The notes under the pieces are model-generated. The model was not told the origin of the DNA. It ran no database searches and was given only the letters and a program-made list of their open reading frames with translations. This document shows, one piece after another, positions 1-5,843 of a DNA stretch of 7,236 nt; the stretch's first letter is position 1; each line of letters begins with the position of its first letter. The stretch is from JAAYRG01 sp964643255 (GTDB lineage: Bacteria; Bacillota; Clostridia; Lachnospirales; Lachnospiraceae), in contig CAZXSM010000091.1 of assembly GCA_964643255.1 (NCBI GenBank), positions 1-7,236 on the forward strand, read 5' to 3'. The translations under genes and the position numbers were made by a program.

Positions 1-325
1 CTGTATGTCCATATTCTGGATGACCTGGTGTTAAAGAATCTGTTTGTCTAAATTGTTTTAAATCTTCTGTTGATAGGTCTCCGTAACCGAATAAATGTAA
101 TATAGAATATAACATTGCTGAACCATGTCCAGCAGATAAAACAAATCTATCCCTATTAGCCCAATCTGGATTATTAGGGTTGTGTTCCATATGATGTGCA
201 AATATTTCATATGCCATAGGTGCTGCTCCTAGAGGTAAGCCTGGATGTCCTGAATTAGCCTGTTGAACTTGATCGGCTGAAAGTACACGTATAGCATTTA
301 CTGATAAGTTGTCAATGTGACTCAT
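1..325 (-). CDS. tkt: Transketolase, N-terminal part (truncated by window edge)
   Basis: This frame codes for the first 108 residues of transketolase, the thiamine-diphosphate enzyme that moves two-carbon units between sugar phosphates in the non-oxidative pentose phosphate pathway in the cytoplasm. The visible part is the start of the cofactor-binding domain. It has the hallmark SGHPG at residues 25-29 (His27), the LSAGHGS block at 63-69 (His67) and TPGHPE at 99-104 (His102). These match the three conserved active-site histidines of the family. A full enzyme has about 660 residues, so roughly five sixths lies beyond the left edge. The ATG at 325 is preceded by AGGAGG at 333-338 with good spacing, which fixes the start. 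It follows the arabinose genes on the same strand after a 238-nt gap that holds likely promoters of its own. Its place fits the job of consuming D-xylulose 5-phosphate made by AraD. The identity is secure; whether it serves only arabinose or is the housekeeping copy cannot be told. Confidence 0.96.
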   Translation of the reverse strand, partial: MSHIDNLSVNAIRVLSADQVQQANSGHPGLPLGAAPMAYEIFAHHMEHNPNNPDWANRDRFVLSAGHGSAMLYSILHLFGYGDLSTEDLKQFRQTDSLTPGHPEYGHT

Positions 326-405
326 TTAAAAACCTCCTAATTTAAAATATAATTTAATCTTTTATTATTAATTGTTATCTATATCTATTTGTTAATACAT
401 CTACT

Positions 406-414
406 ATTATACCA
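406..414 (-). promoter_or_regulatory. Candidate extended -10 promoter of tkt
   Basis: The minus strand reads TGGTATAAT: a perfect TATAAT (411 to 406) with the TG of an extended -10 one base upstream. No good -35 box sits 17 bases further up, but extended -10 promoters often do without one. Transcription would start near 399 and give a leader of about 74 nt before the tkt start. The leader is AT-rich and shows no obvious structure. Confidence 0.5.
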
Positions 415-451
415 CACTTGCCCCACTTTTAAAGGCAAAAAAGCTAATAAT

Positions 452-480
452 AATTTATGTTTAAACAATTTGAGTGTCAA
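452..480 (-). promoter_or_regulatory. Candidate second tkt promoter (TTGACA-17-TAAATT)
   Basis: On the minus strand a perfect -35 box, TTGACA (480 to 475), is followed after exactly 17 bases by TAAATT (457 to 452), a 4/6 match to the -10 consensus. The -35 box lies in one arm of the long inverted repeat at 469-553. The spacer holds a perfect 10-bp palindrome, TGTTTAAACA (458-467), next to the -10 box, where a repressor could sit. This is inferred from consensus matching only. Confidence 0.45.
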
Positions 481-553
481 TAGGTTCCAGTAACTATAAT
501 ACCAGTAGTATGGTATTGATTACTTACATTATATCAACCTTTTGACACCCAAA
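469..553. repeat. Nested 85-nt inverted repeat between the kinase gene and tkt
   Basis: The outer arms are 469-486 (TTTGAGTGTCAATAGGTT) and 536-553 (AACCTTTTGACACCCAAA), with 16 of 18 positions complementary. In a minus-strand transcript one of the two mismatches becomes a G-U pair. Inside, 489-493 (AGTAA) pairs with 520-524 (TTACT), and 498-504 (AATACCA) pairs perfectly with 511-517 (TGGTATT) around a 6-nt loop. The element starts 11 nt after the kinase stop codon, so it could act as a transcript 3'-end hairpin. It is not a classic intrinsic terminator because no clean U-run follows on the minus strand. It could also be a small palindromic repeat element or an operator region. No target-site duplication is evident at its ends. 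Confidence 0.75.
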
Positions 554-570
554 TCTTTATTAATTATAGT
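542..570 (+). promoter_or_regulatory. Candidate plus-strand promoter facing the 3' end of the kinase gene
   Basis: On the plus strand TTGACA (542-547) is followed after exactly 17 bases by TATAGT (565-570), a 5/6 match to the -10 consensus. It would start transcription near 577, inside the kinase coding region and antisense to it. The -35 box is the mirror copy of the one in the other arm of the inverted repeat, so it may exist only because of that symmetry. Confidence 0.3.
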
Positions 571-2168
571 ACTTTAACTGCTTCTTGTTCAACTGATATT
601 CCAGCCCTATAAGCTTCCATGAATTGATCAAAACCTTTCATATCTTCATCACTAGGTTTTATCTCAAATCCATCATTATTAACGAATATACTATTATTTA
701 AATATTCCTCTAAAGTTTCATCTTCATCTTTATTAATCAGATAATTAGCAAGAAGGGCAATTCCCCATGCTCCTCCTTCTCCTGCTGTTTCCATAACAGA
801 TACAGGAGTCTTCATAGCTGCTGCTAGGATACTTTGAGCTACACCTTTTGTTTTAAATATTCCACCATGACCTAATACGCTAGATATTTCCACCTCTTCA
901 TCATATAATATATCCAAGCCAATTCTTAATGTAGCAAAGGCTGAATATATATGTGTTCTCATAAAGTTGGCTAGGTTAAAGTTAGCATCTGGCTTTCTTA
1001 CAAACAAAGGCCTACCTTCATCTAAGTAAGTAATAGGTTCCCCTGAATAATATCCATAAGACATCAAGCCACCACAATCTTTATCACCTTCTAGGGCTTT
1101 CTTAAATAAATTAGTAAATAAAGCATTCTTATCTACTTGTGTACCCATTAAGTCTAAGGCTTCATCAAACAAAGAAACCCAGGCATTAATATCAGATGTA
1201 CAATTATTAACATGTACCATGGCCACTGGTTCCCCTGATGGTGTTGTTACCATATCGATTTCCATGTGAACATTTTCTAAATCTTCTTCTAATACAATCA
1301 TTGCAAATGAGCTAGTACCTGCAGATACATTTGCAGTTTTTGGTGCCACACTATTAGTAGCAACCATTCCAGTTCCTGCATCACCTTCTGGTGGGCAAAA
1401 TGGAATTCCGGACTGTAAATCTCCATCAGGATCTAGTAACTTTGCACCTTCTTCAGTCAAATGACCAGCATCATCACCTGCAAGTAATATTTCAGGTAAA
1501 ATCTCTTCTAGCTTCCATGAGAAGCCCTTAGGTTCAACTAAATTATTAAACTTATCAAGCATTGTTTGATTATATTGTTTTCCATCATAATCAATAGGGA
1601 ACATACCTGATCCATCACCGATTCCAATAACTTTTCTTCCTGTTAGTTTCCAATGAACATATCCTGCAAGTGTAACCAGGTAGTTAATTTCAGGCACATG
1701 ACCTTCCTCATTTAAAATTGCTTGATAAAGGTGAGCAATACTCCATCTTTGTGGAACATTATAGTTGAATAAACTAGTTAATTCTTCGGCAGCAGGTCCT
1801 GTGGATGTGTTTCTCCAAGTACGAAATGGTACTAATAATTCATCGTCTTTGTTAAATGCCATATAACCATGCATCATTGCACTAAATCCTATAGACCCGA
1901 TATTAGTAAGGTTAATGTCGTATTTTTCCTTTACATCTTTTTTCAAATTACTATAAGAATCCTGAAGACCAGTCCATATATCTTCTAATGAATAAGTCCA
2001 GTAGTCATCTATAAGACTGTTTTCCCAGTCATGTTCTCCACTAGCAATTGAAGTAAAGTTTTCATCTATTAAAATCGCTTTAATTCTAGTAGAGCCTAAT
2101 TCTACACCTAAGGAAGTCTTTCCATTTAAAATGGATTCTTTTCTTTTATTAATAGTGTTATTATCCAA
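564..2168 (-). CDS. araK: FGGY-family sugar kinase, probable L-ribulokinase of the clostridial AraK type
   Basis: This is a cytoplasmic ATP-dependent FGGY-family kinase. Here it should phosphorylate L-ribulose to L-ribulose 5-phosphate, the step between AraA and AraD. Counting from the longest possible start, it shows a phosphate-binding segment LGVELGSTRIKA (25-36), PPEGDAGTGM (264-273) with the probable catalytic base Asp268, NVSAGTSSFAM (285-295), HGGIFKTKG (439-447) and METAGEGGAWG (464-474). It does not resemble E. coli or Bacillus AraB in sequence. It matches the family often labelled xylulokinase that was shown in Clostridium acetobutylicum to be a non-orthologous ribulokinase, AraK. 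Start choice: the frame opens at an ATG at 2183 (539 aa) with no well-placed ribosome binding site. A TTG at 2168 (534 aa) has AGGAGG five bases upstream and leaves the conserved region intact, so I prefer it. The gene lies 41 nt after araD by that start. The family is sure; the substrate rests on context and recollection. Confidence 0.9.
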   Translation of the reverse strand: MDNNTINKRKESILNGKTSLGVELGSTRIKAILIDENFTSIASGEHDWENSLIDDYWTYSLEDIWTGLQDSYSNLKKDVKEKYDINLTNIGSIGFSAMMHGYMAFNKDDELLVPFRTWRNTSTGPAAEELTSLFNYNVPQRWSIAHLYQAILNEEGHVPEINYLVTLAGYVHWKLTGRKVIGIGDGSGMFPIDYDGKQYNQTMLDKFNNLVEPKGFSWKLEEILPEILLAGDDAGHLTEEGAKLLDPDGDLQSGIPFCPPEGDAGTGMVATNSVAPKTANVSAGTSSFAMIVLEEDLENVHMEIDMVTTPSGEPVAMVHVNNCTSDINAWVSLFDEALDLMGTQVDKNALFTNLFKKALEGDKDCGGLMSYGYYSGEPITYLDEGRPLFVRKPDANFNLANFMRTHIYSAFATLRIGLDILYDEEVEISSVLGHGGIFKTKGVAQSILAAAMKTPVSVMETAGEGGAWGIALLANYLINKDEDETLEEYLNNSIFVNNDGFEIKPSDEDMKGFDQFMEAYRAGISVEQEAVKVL

Positions 2169-2173
2169 AACAT

Positions 2174-2179
2174 CCTCCT
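2174..2179 (-). promoter_or_regulatory. Ribosome binding site that decides the kinase start
   Basis: AGGAGG on the minus strand lies five bases upstream of a TTG codon at 2168 to 2166. If translation began at the ATG at 2183, this sequence would be coding (the Glu-Glu-Asp residues) and that ATG would have no Shine-Dalgarno sequence at usual spacing. The site therefore argues for TTG initiation. Confidence 0.65.
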
Positions 2180-2209
2180 CCATCCATAATTATTTTAATT
2201 TCCTAATAT

Positions 2210-2905
2210 TTAGTTTTGTCCATAATAAGCATCTTTACCATGTTTTCTGAGAAAATGCTTATCTAGCAATACTTGCTTAACAGGCTTTGCATCATCTGCT
2301 AAGTGTACTGTCCTATATGCCATTTTTGCTACTTCTTCTAAGACAACTGCGTTATGAACAGCTTCTTTAGCATCTTTCCCCCATGTAAATGGCCCATGGT
2401 TAGAGCATAGTACTCCTGGGATATTAATTGGATCTATTCCAGCATCTTTGAAAGTTTCAATAATTACTAAACCTGTGTTTTTCTCGTAGGAAGTATTTAT
2501 TTCTTCATCTGTTAGGCTTCTTGCACATGGGATTTCTCCATAGAAATAATCTGCATGTGTTGTTCCATAACATGGAATACCTCTACAAGCCTGGGCAAAT
2601 GAAGTAGCCCATGGTGAATGAGTATGAACTATTCCTCCAAGATCTTCAAATGCTTTATAAAGCTCAGCGTGGGTAGCAGTATCTGAGGAAGGATTATAAT
2701 CTCCTTCAATTTTATTACCATCAAGATCCATTACAACCATATCTTCTGGCCTTAATTTATCATACTCCACACCACTTGGCTTTATAACAAAATATCCAGT
2801 TTCTCTATCAATTCCACTTACGTTACCCCAAGTAAAAGTAACTAAATTTCTCTTAGGTAACTCCATATTGGCTTCATATACTTCTTGTTTTAAAGCTTCT
2901 AACAT
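2210..2905 (-). CDS. araD: L-ribulose-5-phosphate 4-epimerase
   Basis: AraD inverts C4 of L-ribulose 5-phosphate by a retro-aldol mechanism to give D-xylulose 5-phosphate, the last dedicated step of L-arabinose breakdown. It belongs to the class II aldolase family and uses a divalent metal. At 231 residues it has the same length as the E. coli enzyme and aligns throughout. The zinc ligands are visible as GGIVHTHS (His94 and His96) and SNHGPF (His170). The catalytic pair corresponds to Asp119 in THADYFYG and Tyr228 in the C-terminal YYGQN. The phosphate- and substrate-binding segments TWGNVS (25-30), KPSGV (42-46) and SSDT (73-76) are intact. The ATG at 2905 has a moderate AAGGGTG ribosome binding site. 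It follows araA by 83 nt and precedes the kinase by a short gap, so co-transcription is likely. Nothing is odd or missing, and the assignment is secure. Confidence 0.98.
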   Translation of the reverse strand: MLEALKQEVYEANMELPKRNLVTFTWGNVSGIDRETGYFVIKPSGVEYDKLRPEDMVVMDLDGNKIEGDYNPSSDTATHAELYKAFEDLGGIVHTHSPWATSFAQACRGIPCYGTTHADYFYGEIPCARSLTDEEINTSYEKNTGLVIIETFKDAGIDPINIPGVLCSNHGPFTWGKDAKEAVHNAVVLEEVAKMAYRTVHLADDAKPVKQVLLDKHFLRKHGKDAYYGQN

Positions 2906-2988
2906 ATTAATATCACACCCTTAATGTTGTTTTTCTAGTTAGTTACAAAACATCTTATGTTCTTATGGTCGTTAGGCATAACAACTAA

Positions 2989-4470
2989 TTATCTCCTTAA
3001 TTCCCATGCAATATCTTGTAAGAATAACATTTGTTTGAAATCATTAACATTTGTATCCTTATTAATATGAACAAATTCAATTCCTAACATTTCAGCAAAG
3101 TCTTGCATATGTTGTGCTGTTAGTGTATAGGATAATACAGTATGATGTGCTCCACCTGCATGTATCCAGCATTCTGCACCAGTCATAAGGTCTGGCTCTG
3201 CTTTCCACATAACACGTGCAACTGGAAGATTTGGCATTTCATAAACAGGTTTAACAGCTTCAATATCTTGAACGATTAAACGGAAACGTCCACCCATATC
3301 AACTAATGAAACTACTATTGCCTCACCTGGGTGTCCTTCAAATACTAATCTTGCAGGATCTGCCTTACCACCTATTCCTAGTGGATGTACTTCAATTCTT
3401 GGCTTGTCTGCTGCAACAGTTGGACAAACTTCAAGCATATGAGCTCCAAGAGAAAGTTCCTTACCTTTTGTTAAATCATAAGTATAATCTTCCATAAAGG
3501 CAGTTCCACCTTCAAGTCCCTCAGACATTTGTTTCATAATATGAGTCATTGCGGATACTTTCCAGTCACCTTCGCCACCATAACCATAACCAGCTTCCAT
3601 TAATCTTTGAGTTGCAAGCCCTGGTAATTGTTCCATACCATGTAAGTCTTCAAATGTGTTAGTAAATGCTCCACATCCCTCTTGTTCTAACATTTTTTTC
3701 ATTGCAATCTCTAGTTTTGCTTGATATCTGATAGAATCAACATTGTCTGTTGCAATAACATATTTTTCTTTATACTCTTCCATTAACTCATCTACTTCAG
3801 CATCTGTTACAGCATTAATAACCTCTACTAAATCACCAACTGCTGCCGTATTAACTTGCCATCCAAGTTTAATTTGAGCTTCTACCTTATCACCTTCAGT
3901 AACTGCTACTTGACGCATGTTATCGCCAAAACGCATAACTTTAAGATTCTTACTTACAGCAACACCTACTGCTGAACGCATCCAATTACCAAGGTTTTCC
4001 TTAACTTCATCATCTTCCCAATATCCTACTACTACTTTCTTAGGCATACGAAGTCTAGTAGCAATAAATCCATGCTCTCTATCACCATGTGCTGATTGGT
4101 TCAAGTTCATAAAGTCCATATCAATTTCTTCATTAGGTATTTGACGATTAAATTGGGTATGGAAATGACAATAAGGCTTATCTAGCTTAGTAAACCCGTT
4201 AATCCACATTTTTGATGGTGAAAATGTATGCATCCAAGTAATAACCCCACTACAATTATCATCATAGTTAGCATCCTTCATAATCTGAGTAATCTGATCT
4301 GGAGTTGTAACTGTTGGCTTATAAACAACAGTACAAGGAATTAGATCTGATTCATTCAACCCTTCTACAATCTTTCTAGAATGTTCCTCAACCTGTCTTA
4401 AAGTTTCTTCCCCATATAAGTGCTGTGCACCAGTAATAAACCAAAATTCGTGTTTTTTCATCTTTGACAT
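2989..4470 (-). CDS. araA: L-arabinose isomerase
   Basis: AraA interconverts L-arabinose and L-ribulose and opens the cytoplasmic L-arabinose pathway. The 493-residue length is typical. The family start is clear (FWFITGAQHLYG, 9-20). The four residues equivalent to the manganese ligands of the E. coli enzyme can be placed: Glu300 in GGEGDWK, Glu327 in FMEDYTY, His344 in GAHMLEVCP and His443 in AGGAHHTV. The segment CGAFTNTFEDLHGMEQLPGLATQRLMEAG (266-294) is strongly conserved in the family. The ATG at 4470 has AGGAGG seven bases upstream, which makes it better than the second ATG three codons later. It is the first gene of the araA-araD-kinase group and is driven by a promoter in the divergent region shared with the AraC-type regulator. 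The coding end (TTAAGGAGATAA) contains a Shine-Dalgarno-like stretch, but no convincing gene follows it before araD. The assignment is secure. Confidence 0.98.
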   Translation of the reverse strand: MSKMKKHEFWFITGAQHLYGEETLRQVEEHSRKIVEGLNESDLIPCTVVYKPTVTTPDQITQIMKDANYDDNCSGVITWMHTFSPSKMWINGFTKLDKPYCHFHTQFNRQIPNEEIDMDFMNLNQSAHGDREHGFIATRLRMPKKVVVGYWEDDEVKENLGNWMRSAVGVAVSKNLKVMRFGDNMRQVAVTEGDKVEAQIKLGWQVNTAAVGDLVEVINAVTDAEVDELMEEYKEKYVIATDNVDSIRYQAKLEIAMKKMLEQEGCGAFTNTFEDLHGMEQLPGLATQRLMEAGYGYGGEGDWKVSAMTHIMKQMSEGLEGGTAFMEDYTYDLTKGKELSLGAHMLEVCPTVAADKPRIEVHPLGIGGKADPARLVFEGHPGEAIVVSLVDMGGRFRLIVQDIEAVKPVYEMPNLPVARVMWKAEPDLMTGAECWIHAGGAHHTVLSYTLTAQHMQDFAEMLGIEFVHINKDTNVNDFKQMLFLQDIAWELRR

Positions 4471-4528
4471 CTTGTTACCTCCTGCTTATTTATAATATTT
4501 TTCCACTGTATCTATACTTCTTAATTAA

Positions 4529-4556
4529 ATTATATACTTATAATAAAATTAAGCAA
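4529..4556 (-). promoter_or_regulatory. Predicted promoter of the araA-araD-kinase operon
   Basis: On the minus strand TTGCTT (4556 to 4551) and a perfect TATAAT (4534 to 4529) are separated by 16 bases. Transcription would begin near 4522 and give a leader of about 52 nt with the AGGAGG site at its end. The -35 box is only a partial match, which would suit a promoter that needs an activator such as the divergently encoded AraC-type protein. Confidence 0.6.
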
Positions 4557-4605
4557 TTCCCTATAACTATTAGCTTTGTTAAAAGTTACCTAAACCGACT
4601 TGTTC

Positions 4606-4634
4606 TTCTTGTAATCTCTCATAAATTGTTGTAA
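4606..4634 (+). promoter_or_regulatory. Candidate direct-repeat operator in the divergent control region
   Basis: The 9-mer TTNTTGTAA occurs at 4606-4614 and again at 4626-4634, exactly 20 bp apart, or about two helical turns. AraC/XylS proteins usually bind direct half-sites on one helix face at about this spacing. The second copy overlaps the -35 box proposed for the regulator gene, so occupancy could repress the regulator while acting on araA. The assignment to this regulator is inference. Confidence 0.35.
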
Positions 4635-4654
4635 AATATATAACAAGCTATAAA
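4626..4654 (+). promoter_or_regulatory. Predicted promoter of the AraC-family regulator gene
   Basis: TTGTTG (4626-4631) and TATAAA (4649-4654) are spaced by 17 bases. Transcription would start near 4661 and leave a leader of about 76 nt before the ATG at 4737. A weaker pair further down (TTGATT at 4692, TATTAT at 4714) would leave almost no leader, so it is less likely. Confidence 0.5.
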
Positions 4655-4736
4655 CCTTATAATACCAGCTTGCATGGATATATATCATCATTTGATTCAT
4701 AATCTTTTTAATATATTATTATGAAAGGATACCCAA

Positions 4737-5786
4737 ATGTTAAAAGAATTATGTGAAAGAATCTCCTTGGATGCACCTAATATAATAGAAGAAGATAATT
4801 CCCTTAGTACTCGTATCATGCGACCAGAGTATTCAATATATGTAGAAGATAAAAAAACATATCCCTTATCAAATACTGAACACTTATTTGCAATATGTTG
4901 GTGTATTAGAGAGGATAAGAAATTATACGGTACCTTAAAACCATCAGAAGTGTCGTTTTCCTATCAGTATCAATTTCACAAACATACTAGAACCCAGTTA
5001 CATACCCATGAATATTTGGAGCTTGCCTACATAGTATCAGGTAACTTTCATCAAAAGATTCTAGATAAGGATGTTGTGTTTAAGCAAGGAGAATTGTGTT
5101 TAATAGATAAAAACTGCTTACATCAGGATTATTTATATTCAGACACTGCTACTATTCTTTTTCTTGGAATCCCTAATACAATCCTAGAAACCATAATATC
5201 AAATAATTTTGTTACAGAACGAATAGTTACCTTTCTTACATCAGCCTTGTCAAAGCAAAAAAACATACAACAATACCTTCATTTTAAGCCAAAAACTTCA
5301 GACCTAGATAAGGAAATGAATAAATGTTTCTACCAACTTATGCAGGAACTAATACGTAATGATGAAGCATCTATTTATATTTGCCATGGCCTATTAATGC
5401 GAATATTTTATTTGTTAAGTAGTAATTATGATCTTTCCCTTTCTAAAGACTTGCGTAAAGAAATGAACTGGGTTATTTATAAAGAAATTACAGACTATAT
5501 AAAAGACAACTATAAAGATATATCCATTCAAAAACTTACTGAACGATTTAACTTTCAAGAAGATTATTTTAACCGTTTATTGAAATCAAAAACTGGCCTT
5601 ACTTACATAGAATATGTCCAACGAATAAGGCTAGAAGAAGCAGAAAAACTCCTAATAAACACTAGCATCAACATAGAACAAATCGCATTCATGGTAGGCT
5701 ACCATAACAAGGGGTATTTCTATAAAATATTCAAGGAACGCTATAAAATTACCCCTGGTAAGTTTAGAAAACTCAAACAAAAATAA
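4737..5786 (+). CDS. AraC/XylS-family transcriptional regulator with N-terminal cupin domain
   Basis: This 349-residue protein has the usual two-part layout of AraC-type regulators. Residues about 75-145 form a cupin-like sensor domain with His89, His91 and Glu95 in LHTHEYLEL, a GEL turn at 118-120 and His129 in CLHQD. About 245-345 is the DNA-binding domain with two helix-turn-helix units: ISIQKLTERFNFQEDYFNRLL (262-282) and INIEQIAFMVGYHNKGYFYKIFK (311-333), the second with the family hallmark GY..-Y-F-..FK and a following ITPGKFRK. The ATG at 4737 has AAAGGA seven bases upstream. The gene is divergent from araA across a 266-nt control region, the classic position for a local regulator, so it probably senses L-arabinose or a related sugar and controls araA-araD-kinase and itself. 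That effector is inference. Many AraC-type proteins in clostridia respond to other plant-wall sugars. It ends at a shared terminator with the convergent transporter gene. Confidence 0.93.
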   Translation: MLKELCERISLDAPNIIEEDNSLSTRIMRPEYSIYVEDKKTYPLSNTEHLFAICWCIREDKKLYGTLKPSEVSFSYQYQFHKHTRTQLHTHEYLELAYIVSGNFHQKILDKDVVFKQGELCLIDKNCLHQDYLYSDTATILFLGIPNTILETIISNNFVTERIVTFLTSALSKQKNIQQYLHFKPKTSDLDKEMNKCFYQLMQELIRNDEASIYICHGLLMRIFYLLSSNYDLSLSKDLRKEMNWVIYKEITDYIKDNYKDISIQKLTERFNFQEDYFNRLLKSKTGLTYIEYVQRIRLEEAEKLLINTSINIEQIAFMVGYHNKGYFYKIFKERYKITPGKFRKLKQK

Positions 5787-5807
5787 TATAGAAGTGTATT
5801 TATAGAT

Positions 5808-5836
5808 AAAAAGGATACTTGAAAAGTATCCTTTTT
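5808..5836. terminator. Bidirectional intrinsic terminator between convergent genes
   Basis: A perfect 13-bp stem, AAAAAGGATACTT (5808-5820) and AAGTATCCTTTTT (5824-5836), closes a GAA loop. The stem ends in A5 on one side and T5 on the other, so each strand's transcript finishes its hairpin with a U-run. Flanking AGATA/TATCT bases can extend the stem with one bulge. It sits between the stop codons of the AraC-type gene (5786) and the transporter gene (5844) and should serve both. Confidence 0.93.
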
Positions 5837-5843
5837 CTATCTT

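Noticed and set aside
416..440. TTGCC/GGCAA inverted repeat as a terminator
   Set aside because: The stem is only 5 bp around an 11-nt loop, and no U-run follows it on either strand in the right orientation.
469..553. Inverted repeat as an insertion sequence or MITE
   Set aside because: There is no clear target-site duplication and no second copy within the window. It stays open as a repeat element only if genome copies are found.
2930..2990. Possible leader-size ORF after araA, using the AAGGAGA at the araA end
   Set aside because: The ATG frame gives only about 14 codons (MPNDHK...), with spacing too long from the Shine-Dalgarno-like bases, which are themselves araA codons.
3306..3497. 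Plus-strand open frame of 63 codons inside araA
   Set aside because: It is antisense to a fully conserved part of araA, and the Leu-rich product has no recognisable motif.
3917..4144. Plus-strand open frame of 75 codons inside araA
   Set aside because: It is antisense to conserved araA sequence. The Ser/Thr-rich product shows no domain and it has no ribosome binding site that stands out.
4471..4736. Catabolite-responsive (cre) site in the divergent region
   Set aside because: TGTAAAATATATAACA has a loose resemblance, but it lacks the central CG of the CcpA consensus, so I could not support it.
4471..4736. AraR-type operator (ACTTGTACAAGT-like)
   Set aside because: ACTTGTTCTTCTTGT and TTGTAAAATATATAACAA contain TTGT or ACAA parts, but no complete palindrome of the AraR type is present.
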